Assembly: GCA_964413535.1 (NCBI GenBank) | Contig: CAYPTB010000022.1 | Location: forward strand, 1-63,435 | Source: CAYPTB01 sp964413535 | GTDB lineage: Bacteria; Planctomycetota; UBA1135; GCA-002686595 | Direction: 5' to 3' | DNA: 63,435 nucleotides | Part shown: positions 27,298-36,125 of the stretch, piece by piece | Layout of the letters: each line of letters begins with the position of its first letter | How positions within the stretch are numbered: position 1 is the stretch's first letter | The notes under the pieces: model-generated | Database searches by the model: none | What the model was told of the DNA's origin: nothing | Seen by the model: only the letters and a program-made list of their open reading frames with translations | Program-made: the position numbers and the translations under genes

Positions 27298-27864
27298 TCA
27301 GACGTCGCTGCGTACGGGTCCGGCCGGCTGCTTCGGGTTCTGCGCCCGAGCCTGCATGCGGATGGCGTGATGGATGTCCTCCCACGTCGCCGCGCCGAGC
27401 ATGACCAGGGCTTCTCCGAAGCGGATCCCCGTCGCGCGTTGCGCGCGCAGCGCGTCGTCGACCTGGTCGCGCGTGATGCGGCCGTGGTGCACGAGGATCT
27501 CGCCCAGGCGATTGGAGTGGACCATGCGCAGCGACACGGCCTCGCTCTGCTCGTCGAGCCGTGCGGGCAGCATGCGCTCGCTGCGTGCGCAAATCGGGGT
27601 CGCGAGGAACGCCGACTCGACGCTCTCGACCAGGCGCGTGACGAGGCTCGCGATGCGCTCGGGGGTCGGGCCGCCGGAGCTGGCCAGCACCTCCGTCGCG
27701 AGGCTCGCGGCTTCCAGGTAGGCCGCCAGATCGGCTTGGGCGCCGTGACGCATGAGCACGCGCAGCGCTTTCAGGCGATCGAGGATCTCGGTCTGCGCGT
27801 GCGGGTCGGTGGGACTCGCCGCGGCGACGGCCTGGACGAGCTCGTGGATCTCGGTGGGGAGCAT
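27298..27864 (-). CDS. Hypothetical protein with C-terminal MshEN/GspE-N-like domain
   Basis: 188 residues. The C-terminal 60 residues contain LGEILVHHGRITRDQVDDAL followed by GIRFGEALVMLGAATWEDIH. This two-helix repeat recalls the N-terminal domain of type II/IV secretion ATPases, which in some proteins binds cyclic di-GMP. The N-terminal part (1-100) is helical and unrecognised. No ATPase domain is present, so it may be a stand-alone adaptor. It converges with the cytochrome operon (30-bp gap). Confidence 0.55.
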   Translation of the reverse strand: MLPTEIHELVQAVAAASPTDPHAQTEILDRLKALRVLMRHGAQADLAAYLEAASLATEVLASSGGPTPERIASLVTRLVESVESAFLATPICARSERMLPARLDEQSEAVSLRMVHSNRLGEILVHHGRITRDQVDDALRAQRATGIRFGEALVMLGAATWEDIHHAIRMQARAQNPKQPAGPVRSDV

Positions 27865-28094
27865 GCTTCTCGTGGTGCGGGACTCGCACCGTCGTCGACC
27901 ACGGCGCCCCGCCTACTTGAGCGGTCGGAGCGCGCGAACCGGCCCCGAGCCGGACGCGTGCGCGGGGCACCGCTGGAGACTCGGGTAGAGCAGCCCGGCG
28001 TGTCCACTGTGCGGCCGCCGCGAGCCCCGTACAATCGTCGGTCGGCCGCGCTCCACGCCCCTGCCCACTGCGAGGGCGAGCGCGAGGTAACACG

Positions 28095-28760
28095 ATGAGA
28101 CCGCCCACGTCCTTTGCGCTCGAGCGAGTGCTGCGCTTCGCCCTCGTCGCCCTGTGCGCCGGCCTGCCCGGCTTCCTCGCCTTCGGCTCCGGCTGCTACG
28201 TGCACGCGGACGACGACGACGAGTTCTGCGACGACGACGATTTCGACGACGACGGGGGCTTCGACGACGACGACTGCGACGACGACGACGGATCCGTGAT
28301 CGTCGTCTTCGGCCAAATGCAGGAGTCCTATCGGCTCGAGACCTACCGGATCGAGGTGAGCGGCGATTCCGATCACCACCCGATCGCGCGCGTCGCCGAC
28401 GTAGAAGGCGTCTCGATCCAGAGTCTGCTCGGCCCGGGCGTCTACGACGCGCAGGCCTTCCGCGCAGTGAGCGACCGCATCCTCTCCGCCAACGACGACC
28501 TCTTGGGCCTCCCAGCACCCGCCGGCCGGCGGCGGTTCGTCGGCACGGCCTTCGGTGCGAACGAGATCGCCGTGAGCTACGCCCAGGAGAGCGACGCCCT
28601 GGGGAGCTGGCGCGACGTGCCCGGCGCGGGGACGATCCTCCACTTCGAGCTCTCCGGCGCGCTCGCGTCGATCGAGAACCGCATCGCGCTCGCTCCCCTC
28701 GCTTCCCCCGCTTCCATCGATCCCATCGATCCCGGCGCGAGCGCGAGCTCGAGACGGTGA
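28095..28760 (+). CDS. Aspartate-rich lipoprotein coupled to gamma-carboxylase homologue
   Basis: 221 residues. A signal peptide ends in lipobox FGSGC with C34 as the lipidated cysteine. Residues 39-65 are almost entirely Asp with two Cys and a few Phe/Gly, encoded by a GAC-rich tract. A globular part follows (VIVVFGQMQESYRLETYRIE onward) that looks beta-rich and ends near residue 210. AGGT lies 8 nt before the ATG, and TACAAT at 28030-28035 may be a -10 element. The acidic tract suggests calcium or other divalent cation binding. The downstream carboxylase homologue starts inside its stop codon, so the two are tightly coupled. No family was recognised for the globular domain. Confidence 0.75.
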   Translation: MRPPTSFALERVLRFALVALCAGLPGFLAFGSGCYVHADDDDEFCDDDDFDDDGGFDDDDCDDDDGSVIVVFGQMQESYRLETYRIEVSGDSDHHPIARVADVEGVSIQSLLGPGVYDAQAFRAVSDRILSANDDLLGLPAPAGRRRFVGTAFGANEIAVSYAQESDALGSWRDVPGAGTILHFELSGALASIENRIALAPLASPASIDPIDPGASASSRR

Positions 28761-30073
28761 GCAGGGCGCTCCTCGCACGGCTCTCGCGACCCGTCGACGC
28801 CGCCTCCCTGGGATTCCTGCGCGCCGCGTTCGGCGTGATCCTGGCCGCGGAGGTCGTGCGCTTCTTCACGGCCGGCTGGATCGCGGAGTACTACCTCGAC
28901 CCGCCGTTCCATTTCACCTACACCGGGTTCGGTTGGGTGCGTCCCCTGCCGCCCGGCGTGCTCCACGCCTTCTTCGCGCTGCTCGGCGCATCGGCCGTGG
29001 CGCTCGCGCTCGGGTACGCGCACCGCGTCGCCTCCGCGTTCTTCGCGCTCGGCTTCGCGTACGTGTTCCTGCTCGAGAAGGCGCGTTACCTCAACCACTT
29101 CTACCTGGTCGTGCTGCTCGCGGTGCTGCTCGCCGTGCTCCCCGTCGACCGCGCCTTCACGGCGGGCCCGAGCCGGCGCGGAAGGCCCGCGACCGTTCCG
29201 GCCTGGGCGCTCGAGCTCGTGCGCTTCCAGATCGGCATCGTCTACTTCTACGCCGGCGTCGCGAAGCTGAACGCGGACTGGTGCCTGCGTGCGGAGCCCT
29301 TGCTCGGCTGGCTCGCCTCGCGCGCGGACCGACCGTTCTTGGGCGAGCTCTACGCGCTCCCCGCGACCGCTTGGGTGTTCAGTTGGGGCGGACTGGTGCT
29401 CGACGTGTGCGCGTGGCCGCTGCTCATGGTGCGGCGGACGCGCGCGGCCGTGTTCGGCGTGCTGGTCGCATTCCACCTCGTCAACGCCGCGACCTTCGGG
29501 ATCGGGATCTTCCCCTGGCTCATGATCGCGGCCACGACGGTCTTCTTCGAACCCGACTGGCCGCGCCGCTTCTTCGCCGGATGGCTCGCGAGCGCTCCCT
29601 CGCCGCGGGACGCGCGCCCCGCGCCCAACCGGCTGGGGATCGGCTTCGCGCTCCTGTGGGCGCTCGTGCAGACGCTCGTGCCGCTGCGCCACTTCCTCTA
29701 CCCGGGGTCGGTGCACTGGACGGAGGAAGGTCACGCCTTCGCCTGGCACATGAAGCTGCGCACCAAGTCGGGGGCGGTGACCTACGTCGTGCGCGATCCG
29801 GCGACCGGCGCGGCCTGGCTCGTCGACCCGCGCAGCGAGCTCACGGCTTGGCAGAACGAGAAGCTCGGCGGACGACCCGACCTGATCCTGCAGTACGCCC
29901 ACCACCTGCGCGACCGCTTCGTCGCGCGCGGGCTGGCGGCCGTGGAGGTGCGCGCGAACGCCCGCGCGTCGCTCAACCGGAGGCCCGTCCAGCCCCTCGT
30001 CGACCCCGAGGTCGACCTCGCCGCTGTCGAGCCCTCGCCCTTCCATGCGAATTGGATCGTTCCGCTGCAATGA
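28757..30073 (+). CDS. Vitamin K-dependent gamma-carboxylase-like membrane protein (HTTM)
   Basis: 438 residues. The GTG at 28757 overlaps the upstream stop (GTGA). It has several transmembrane segments (residues 20-290) followed by a soluble C-terminal domain (about 300-438). IVYFYAGVAKLNADW near residues 160-175 matches the active-site segment of human GGCX, so K170 is the likely equivalent of its catalytic lysine. In animals this enzyme carboxylates glutamate in secreted proteins using vitamin K hydroquinone, while bacterial homologues are poorly characterised. Coupling to an Asp-rich lipoprotein makes that protein a candidate substrate, which is inference. Two TRL-like lipoprotein genes follow on the same strand. 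Confidence 0.85.
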   Translation: MSRALLARLSRPVDAASLGFLRAAFGVILAAEVVRFFTAGWIAEYYLDPPFHFTYTGFGWVRPLPPGVLHAFFALLGASAVALALGYAHRVASAFFALGFAYVFLLEKARYLNHFYLVVLLAVLLAVLPVDRAFTAGPSRRGRPATVPAWALELVRFQIGIVYFYAGVAKLNADWCLRAEPLLGWLASRADRPFLGELYALPATAWVFSWGGLVLDVCAWPLLMVRRTRAAVFGVLVAFHLVNAATFGIGIFPWLMIAATTVFFEPDWPRRFFAGWLASAPSPRDARPAPNRLGIGFALLWALVQTLVPLRHFLYPGSVHWTEEGHAFAWHMKLRTKSGAVTYVVRDPATGAAWLVDPRSELTAWQNEKLGGRPDLILQYAHHLRDRFVARGLAAVEVRANARASLNRRPVQPLVDPEVDLAAVEPSPFHANWIVPLQ

Positions 30074-30148
30074 GCGAAGACCAAGGGAGCGAGCTTGTGC
30101 GCGGCGCGCTCGCCCCCTACCGTTCCGCCATCGAACCCCGGAACCACC

Positions 30149-30442
30149 ATGCGCAAACAACTCCCCTGGCTCCTGCTCCTCCTCGCTCCCCTGCTCGGTA
30201 GCTGCGTCTACACGAACATCAAGGTGCCGCTCGACCAAGACTTCGACGCCTCGCGCCTCGGCGACAAGACGGGCGAGTCCCACCTGCAGAGCGTACTAGG
30301 CCTCGTCATGTGGGGCGACGCCGGAACCCAGGCCGCCGCACAGCAGGGCGGGCTGAAGGTCATCCACCACGCCGACCTGCACATTGTCAGCATCCTCGGA
30401 TTCGTCTACACGAAGCAGACGACGATCCTGTACGGCGAGTGA
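30149..30442 (+). CDS. TRL-like family lipoprotein 1
   Basis: 97-residue lipoprotein with signal peptide MRKQLPWLLLLLAPLLGSC, lipobox LGSC. The mature part contains SVLGLVMWGDAGTQAAAQQG and ends VYTKQTTILYGE, the pattern of TRL-like proteins, which have no known function. It overlaps the next gene by one base (TGATG). It lies 75 bp after the gamma-carboxylase gene and is probably in the same transcript. Confidence 0.75.
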   Translation: MRKQLPWLLLLLAPLLGSCVYTNIKVPLDQDFDASRLGDKTGESHLQSVLGLVMWGDAGTQAAAQQGGLKVIHHADLHIVSILGFVYTKQTTILYGE

Positions 30443-30849
30443 TGAGCGCGCCGTTTAGAAAAGAATCGCGCTCCCTCCCGAGAGCCGCCCGTCTCCTTAG
30501 CTCTAGCTTCGTGCTCGGATTGTCGCTCCTGACGTCCTGTGTGGCTGTACCGCCGCGCGCCTTCAGTCGCGGGTTGCTATACACCCATGTCGTGCGACCC
30601 CTCGATGTCAACGCGCACGACACGCGAACGACGGACACGCCTCGCGCGATCCCGCTGTCGCGCGTTGATCCCACAGGCGACAACATCAAGCACATCTCCT
30701 ACTCCCTCGTGAACGTGGTTTGGGGTGAAGCCAGCGTGCATGAGATGGCTCGCGCCGCCGGCTTCGAGGAAGTGCTCTACGCCGACCTGGAGACCCTTAC
30801 CGTCCTCGCCTTTTGGACGCAGCGCTGGGTGCACGTGTACGGGCGCTGA
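30442..30849 (+). CDS. TRL-like family lipoprotein 2
   Basis: 135-residue lipoprotein with a longer N-terminal arm before the signal peptide (FVLGLSLLTSC). It shares with its neighbour the end pattern NVVWGEASVHEMARAAGF and TLTVLAFWTQRWVHVYGR. It starts on the last base of the upstream stop codon, so the pair is translationally coupled. An extra segment of about 35 residues after the lipobox has no counterpart in the first copy. Confidence 0.7.
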   Translation: MSAPFRKESRSLPRAARLLSSSFVLGLSLLTSCVAVPPRAFSRGLLYTHVVRPLDVNAHDTRTTDTPRAIPLSRVDPTGDNIKHISYSLVNVVWGEASVHEMARAAGFEEVLYADLETLTVLAFWTQRWVHVYGR

Positions 30850-30862
30850 GCGCCTCGGCCGT

Positions 30863-31786
30863 TCAGCCCCAGCGCACGACCGCGGACGCCGCCGTCATGC
30901 CGGCGCCGAAGCCGGCGAAGAGCACGAGGTCGCCGCGCGCGACACGCCCCGCGTCGAGCGCCGCCGACAGGGCCAGCGGCACCGACGCGGCCGACACGTT
31001 GCCCGTGAGCTCGAGCGCCAGCGCCGTGCGCTCGAGCGGGATGCCGAGGCGCTCGCAGCAGGTGGCGAGGATGCGCGCGTTGGCCTGGTGCGGCACGAGC
31101 AAGGCGATGTCCGCAGCCTTCACCCCGGCGCGCTCGAGGGCGCGCGTGGAGCTCTCCACCATGACGTGCACGGCTTGGCGGAAGACCTCGCGCCCGCGCA
31201 TCGCGATCGTGCCGCCGACGTCGGCGTACAGGAGCTCGCCCGCGCTGCCGTCGGAGTGCAAGTCGAAGCCCAGGATCCCCGCGTCCCCCTCGCGCGCCTC
31301 GACGAGCACCGCGCCCGCCCCGTCGCCGAACAGGATGGCCGTGTCGCGGTCGTCCCCATCGACGATGCGCGAGAGCGTCTCCGCCCCGACGACCAGGATG
31401 CGCTCCAGCCCCTGCCGCAGGAAGCCGTTCGCCGCCACCAGCGCGTAGACGAACCCGGAGCACGCGGCGTTGAGGTCGAAGGCGCCGCAGACGAGCCCCA
31501 AGCGTTCCTGCACGGCCGGCGCCGTAGCGGGGACGGTCCGATCGGGCGTGGTCGTCGCGAGCAGGAGCAAGTCGACGTCGCGCGCTCCGACGCCGGCCGA
31601 GGCCAGCGCCGCCCGCGCCGCGCCCGCGGCGAGCTCGGCCGTCGTGCCGCCCACGCGGCGCTCGCGGATTCCCGTGCGCTCGAGGATCCAGGCTTCGCTC
31701 GTGTGCACGCGCCGGGCGATCTCGGCGCTCGTCACTCGCCCTTCCGGAAGCGCGACGCCGTGTCCCCTGATCGCGAAGCCCTTCAA
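30863..31786 (-). CDS. 3-oxoacyl-ACP synthase III (FabH-type)
   Basis: Condensing enzyme that starts fatty-acid chains from acyl-CoA and malonyl-ACP, or a related thiolase-fold synthase. The catalytic triad is visible: C109 in NAACSGFVYAL, H233 in VPHQANARI and N263 in TGNVSAAS. The N-terminus GHGVALPEGRVTSAEIA and WILERTGIRERR are typical. Length is 307 residues, slightly below the usual 315-330. The best start is TTG at 31786, with a weak GGGGA before it. It stands alone, with no fab cluster around it, so a specialised role is possible. Confidence 0.9.
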   Translation of the reverse strand: MKGFAIRGHGVALPEGRVTSAEIARRVHTSEAWILERTGIRERRVGGTTAELAAGAARAALASAGVGARDVDLLLLATTTPDRTVPATAPAVQERLGLVCGAFDLNAACSGFVYALVAANGFLRQGLERILVVGAETLSRIVDGDDRDTAILFGDGAGAVLVEAREGDAGILGFDLHSDGSAGELLYADVGGTIAMRGREVFRQAVHVMVESSTRALERAGVKAADIALLVPHQANARILATCCERLGIPLERTALALELTGNVSAASVPLALSAALDAGRVARGDLVLFAGFGAGMTAASAVVRWG

Positions 31787-31886
31787 GCGGATGATCCCCG
31801 GCGCCGCGCGCGCCTGGGGGCGGGATGGTAGGTCGCCGCGACCCCGCGGGCACCTTCTGAACGCGCAATTCGCGTGAGAGAGCCCG

Positions 31887-32909
31887 TCAGACGACGAAGA
31901 GCAGCGCGAGCGCGAGCGCGACGAGAACGCACGCCACGACCAACCAGCGCTTCTCGATCTCGATCGTGTCGCGCGCGAACTCCGCGCGCCGGAAGGCCTT
32001 CACCCACGACCCGGGGCCCAGCACTCCCCGCAGCACGAGGATCTCCCCCGGATGACGGCCCTGCAGCGCGGCGTCGGAGAGCGCGCTCTTGTGCTGCACG
32101 GCCGAGAGTTCCCCGTCGCGCACGAGCAGCGCGAGCGCGCGCTCGCGACGACCGGCGGCGATCGGACTCCCGTCGGGGAACGCCTCGGCCACCCACAGGG
32201 TGTGGACGTCGCCGAAGCGCAGGTGCGTCTCGGGCAGGAGCTCGCGCTCCTGCCCCGGGAGCAGCACCTCCTCCGCGAGGAAGCTCCCGTTCGCGCTCCC
32301 CTGGTCCTCGACGAAGAAGCGCCCGAGCACGCCGTCGAACCGGATGCGCGCGTGCGGCGACGACACGCTCAGGTGCTCGATGCGCACGTCGGCGCCCGTC
32401 CGGCCGATCGCGGTCTCCGGTCGCTCGAGGTCCACGATCTTCGCGCGCACCCCGTCGGCGATCACGAGCCGCGGACGCAGGTCGGCGAGCGCGCGCTGGA
32501 AGCGGACGTCCGCGTCCCGATCCCCTTCCAGAGCGCCGCCTGCGTGCACCACGGTGCCGAGGTAAGCGCTTTCGTCCGTGTCGACGCAGAGCGCCGCGGC
32601 GTCCCGCGCACGCGCCCTCGTCACCTCGAGCAGGGTGGCCCCGAGCAGGAAGCGCGCGCCGCGCACGAGTCGCGCGCACTGCCCCTGCCCAAGGAGCGGG
32701 CCGTCCACGACGCGCGTCCCGTTGCGGCTCCCCATGTCCTCGAGGACGAGCTCGCCGCCGCGCTCGGCCACGCGCGCCTGCCACGTGCCCGCCGTCGGAT
32801 CGCCGAGCACGCAGGTGTTGCTCGGATGGCGTCCGAAGGTCGCGCCGGGTTCCACCTCGACGCGCCGCTCCGCTCCACCCGGCTCGCGGATCAGAAAGGT
32901 GAGGCTCAT
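31887..32909 (-). CDS. Double FHA-domain protein with C-terminal membrane anchor
   Basis: 340 residues. Two forkhead-associated domains bind phosphothreonine. The first is about residues 5-85 (FGRHPSNTC, SRNGTRVVDG) and the second about residues 165-245 (IGRTGADVRIEHLSVSSPHA, GSANGSFL). A basic helix follows, and the protein ends in a single hydrophobic segment (LVVACVLVALALALLFVV) with almost no residues after it, so it is tail-anchored. It probably recruits phosphorylated partners of Ser/Thr kinases to the membrane. It is divergent from sigma-fusion copy 2, 146 bp apart, which may link them functionally. Confidence 0.85.
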   Translation of the reverse strand: MSLTFLIREPGGAERRVEVEPGATFGRHPSNTCVLGDPTAGTWQARVAERGGELVLEDMGSRNGTRVVDGPLLGQGQCARLVRGARFLLGATLLEVTRARARDAAALCVDTDESAYLGTVVHAGGALEGDRDADVRFQRALADLRPRLVIADGVRAKIVDLERPETAIGRTGADVRIEHLSVSSPHARIRFDGVLGRFFVEDQGSANGSFLAEEVLLPGQERELLPETHLRFGDVHTLWVAEAFPDGSPIAAGRRERALALLVRDGELSAVQHKSALSDAALQGRHPGEILVLRGVLGPGSWVKAFRRAEFARDTIEIEKRWLVVACVLVALALALLFVV

Positions 32910-33055
32910 GCGGCCTGGGATTCTAGGCGCTCTACGGCGCAGCGCTCCGGCGCCAGGGCGGGCCATTTCCCCCATCTTCGCCACGCTTCGCCACGAAATC
33001 CGCGCCCGCGACCCAACGCTCCCGCCGGCACGGGGTCTTGTAGCGTGGAGTCGTC

Positions 33056-36000
33056 GTGAACGAGCCCGAACGGATCCTCTCCGAGAGCGCCTGGATGCGC
33101 CGTGTGGCCTTCGCGCTCGTGCGCGACGCCGCGCTCGCCGACGACGTCGTGCAAAAGGCCTGGGTGCGGGCGCTCTCCGGCGCGCCCGAAGGTGCGGCGT
33201 CGCTGCGGCACTGGCTCGCGCGCGTCGTGCGCAACCTCTCGCTCCACGAGCTGCGCACGCGCGAGCGCCGGGCGGAGCGCGAGTCCGCGGCCCAGGGGTC
33301 GAAGCGCGCCCAGGACGCTCCGGGCGACGTCCTCGCGCGCCTCGATGCGCACAAGCAGCTCTTCGACGCCCTCGCGCAGCTCCCGGAGCCGTACCGGCGC
33401 ACGGTGACGTCGCGCTACCTCGACGGCCTCTCGCCGGCCGAGATCGCGCGGCGCGAGCGCGTCCCCGCGGGAACGGTGCGCTGGCGGCTCTCGCGCGCAC
33501 TCGAGCTCCTGCGCGCCGATCTCGACCGCCGGCACGACGGCGGGCGGCGCGAGTGGTGCCTCGCTCTCCTCGCGGACGCCATCCGCCCCCCATTCCCTCC
33601 GCCGCCCGCGACGTTGGCCGGCGCCGTTGCGCCCGGAATCTTCCTGATGAACGCCACGACCAAGGCTCTCCTGTTGCTCGCCGCCGGCCTCGCGACGACT
33701 CTCGCGGTGTCGCTCTTCGTCTCCCGGCCGGACCTCGGCGCAGGAGGAGACGTGCTGCTCTCCGAGCACGTGGCGGAGCCCGCCGTCCCCCCCGCCGCGG
33801 CTCCCGCGGGCCCGACCGCCGCTTACGCGCGCGTCTCGGTGCTCGGCGACGCGCCGCCGGCGGGCGACCGCGAGCCGCCGCCCAGCGCGCCCGCTGCCGC
33901 ACCGCCCAGCGCGGCTCTGCTGCGGGCACGCGTGCTCGATTCGCTGCACAACCCGCTCGCCGGAGCCGTGCTCGCCGTCCCCGAGCTCCACCTACGCGGA
34001 GCGAGCGGCTTCGACGGCACGCTGGCGCTCGAGATCCCGTTCGCCGAGACGCGCACGCGCAGCGTCGCCGAGGTCTCGAGCGAGGACTGCGCCACGCGCT
34101 GGGTCGAGTTCGACCTGGAGCCTGGAACGACGACGCTGCTCGGCGACGTCGTGCTCGAGAGCGGCGCGTCCGTCGCGGGCATCGTGCTCGCGCCCGACGG
34201 GACACCCGAGCCCGGAGCGCGCGTCGTCGTCACCGGCCCGGACCTCTTCGGCCCCGCGCGACGATCGGAGCTGCACGGACCCGACGAGTATCCCGGCGCC
34301 CCGAGCGCCCTCACGGATGGAAGCGGCGCGTTCACCGTGCGCGGCGTCGCGTCCGGCAGCCGCCGCGTGTGGGCGTCGGCACTCGGCTCGCGCTTCGCCT
34401 GGAGCGCTCCGCTGCACGTGCAGGCCCCGCAGTCCGTCGACGGACTGCTCCTGCGCCTCATGGCCGAGGCGCCGGAGGACTGGATCTCGGGCGTCGTGCT
34501 CGATCCGAGCGGCGCGCCGCTCCCCGCCGCACGCCTCTCGCTCGAGTTCCAGAGCGCGAGCTGGAGCAGCAGCCGGGGCGTCCCGCTCGACCTCGACGCG
34601 CGCTTCCGCCAGCGCGTGGAGCTCGACGGGCCGCACGATTTGCGCGCGACCGATCCCGCCGGACGCTGGCCCGCCGCCGTCGCGCGCGGCGTGGCTCCCG
34701 GCTCGACTCAAATCGAGCTCCGCTTCCGCGAGCCGGCGGCGCTCGAGCTGGGCGTGCGATCCGCGGCGGGCGAGCCGCTCGAAGGCTTCGACGTCGCGGC
34801 CGAGCGCGCCGACGACGGCGATCGGCTCGCCGCGCCGCGCAGCGTGCCGCTCGCTCCCGGGCGGGCGCGCGTGTTCCTGCCCAACGAGCCCTGCGTGCTC
34901 GTCGTCGCCGCGCACGGCTACGCGACCGAGCGCTCCGACGTGCTGGATCCGAACGCACCGCCCTCGGAGCTCTCGTTCCGGCTCGCACCGCGGGCCGGCG
35001 TCAGCGGCGTGGTGCGCGCGCGCGGAGCTCTGCTGGAGGGAGCCACCGTCCTGCTCGCACGGATGCCGGGGGACGGACGCTGCTACCAGAAGGACGGCTT
35101 CGACCTGCGCTTCTCCTCCACGGAGCTCCAGGAAGGCGTGACCGACGCCCACGGACGCTTCGCGCTGACCCCGCCGGAGCAGGGCGACTTCGCGCTGCTC
35201 GTGCACGCCGACGGTTTCGCCGTCGCCGAGCTCGGTCCCTTCGCCCTCTATGGACCGCAGGGGATCGCCGGCATCGAGGTCGAGCTCGTGGGGGGCGGAG
35301 CGCTCGAGGGCCACGTGCTCGTTCCGCCCGGCGCGCGACCCGCAGGCGTCATCGTCGGGATCAACCGCGGCGACGCGTTCCCGCGCACCCTGCGCGTCGG
35401 CGAGGACGGTCGCTTCCGCTTCGAGCATCTCGCGGCCGGGCGCTGGCAGGTGAGCCGCGTCGATCGGCTGCTCGGCCTGGACGAGACCTTCACGATCTCG
35501 GGCTGCGACTCGGACGAGTTTCGCTCCGATTGCACGGTCGCGGACGGACGCACGACGCGCTTCGACCTGGACCTGTCCGACGCGCGGCCGTGCGCGCTCT
35601 CGGGCGAGCTCGCGCTGAACGGCCGGCCGGCGGCCGGGGCCACGATCGTGCTCATGCCCGCCTCCGGCGTCGTGCTGGGTGGGCGCGAGCGGCCCTCGAC
35701 CGTCGCCGATGGCGAGGGGCGCTTCGAGCTCGCGTCCGACGAGCCCGGCCTCTTCCGGCTGGACATCACGCTCCCGGGCGAGACGGCGAGCCGCCTCGTG
35801 AGCGCGGTCTCGCTCGAGCGCGGTCCAACGACCTGGTCGCTCGACCTCGACACCGCGCGGCTCGTCGTCCACCGGCCGGAGCCGGTGAGCGACGAGATCA
35901 CGCTCGTCGCGCACGGCGAACGCTGGGACTTCTACGCGAACGTCTCGGACGGGGGCGACACGCCGATCGTGGTCCCGGCCGGAACCGTGGAGCTCGGCCG

Positions 36001-36097
36001 CTACCTTCAGCGCCCCGGCGCCGCCCTGAGCGAGTGGTCACCGCTCGAGGAAGTCTCCCTCGCCCGCGGTCAGCAGCAAAGCGTCGTCGTTCCCTGA
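33056..36097 (+). CDS. ECF sigma factor fused to membrane segment and carboxypeptidase-regulatory-like repeats (copy 2)
   Basis: 1013 residues starting at GTG 33056. Sigma region 2 is near residues 10-80 (RDAALADDVVQKAWVRAL). Region 4 is at 105-160, with EPYRRTVTSRYLDGLSPAEI and helix-turn-helix ERVPAGTVRWRLS. A Pro-rich linker leads to M198 and a signal-anchor (MNATTKALLLLAAGLATTLA). The extracytoplasmic part carries about six carboxypeptidase-regulatory-like modules (for example DGTPEPGARVVVTGPDLFG and DEGGRF-type motifs). The fusion point is within three residues of that in the copy at 17144. No anti-sigma factor is adjacent. An FHA-protein gene is divergent. Activation could involve ligand binding or proteolysis, neither of which is visible. 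Confidence 0.85.
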   Translation: MNEPERILSESAWMRRVAFALVRDAALADDVVQKAWVRALSGAPEGAASLRHWLARVVRNLSLHELRTRERRAERESAAQGSKRAQDAPGDVLARLDAHKQLFDALAQLPEPYRRTVTSRYLDGLSPAEIARRERVPAGTVRWRLSRALELLRADLDRRHDGGRREWCLALLADAIRPPFPPPPATLAGAVAPGIFLMNATTKALLLLAAGLATTLAVSLFVSRPDLGAGGDVLLSEHVAEPAVPPAAAPAGPTAAYARVSVLGDAPPAGDREPPPSAPAAAPPSAALLRARVLDSLHNPLAGAVLAVPELHLRGASGFDGTLALEIPFAETRTRSVAEVSSEDCATRWVEFDLEPGTTTLLGDVVLESGASVAGIVLAPDGTPEPGARVVVTGPDLFGPARRSELHGPDEYPGAPSALTDGSGAFTVRGVASGSRRVWASALGSRFAWSAPLHVQAPQSVDGLLLRLMAEAPEDWISGVVLDPSGAPLPAARLSLEFQSASWSSSRGVPLDLDARFRQRVELDGPHDLRATDPAGRWPAAVARGVAPGSTQIELRFREPAALELGVRSAAGEPLEGFDVAAERADDGDRLAAPRSVPLAPGRARVFLPNEPCVLVVAAHGYATERSDVLDPNAPPSELSFRLAPRAGVSGVVRARGALLEGATVLLARMPGDGRCYQKDGFDLRFSSTELQEGVTDAHGRFALTPPEQGDFALLVHADGFAVAELGPFALYGPQGIAGIEVELVGGGALEGHVLVPPGARPAGVIVGINRGDAFPRTLRVGEDGRFRFEHLAAGRWQVSRVDRLLGLDETFTISGCDSDEFRSDCTVADGRTTRFDLDLSDARPCALSGELALNGRPAAGATIVLMPASGVVLGGRERPSTVADGEGRFELASDEPGLFRLDITLPGETASRLVSAVSLERGPTTWSLDLDTARLVVHRPEPVSDEITLVAHGERWDFYANVSDGGDTPIVVPAGTVELGRYLQRPGAALSEWSPLEEVSLARGQQQSVVVP

Positions 36098-36125
36098 TAG
36101 GGAGGCGCCGACGACGTGGCTCGGG

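Noticed and set aside
28201..28290. GAC trinucleotide tract as a microsatellite outside genes
   Set aside because: It lies in frame inside a lipoprotein gene with signal peptide, lipobox and downstream coupling.
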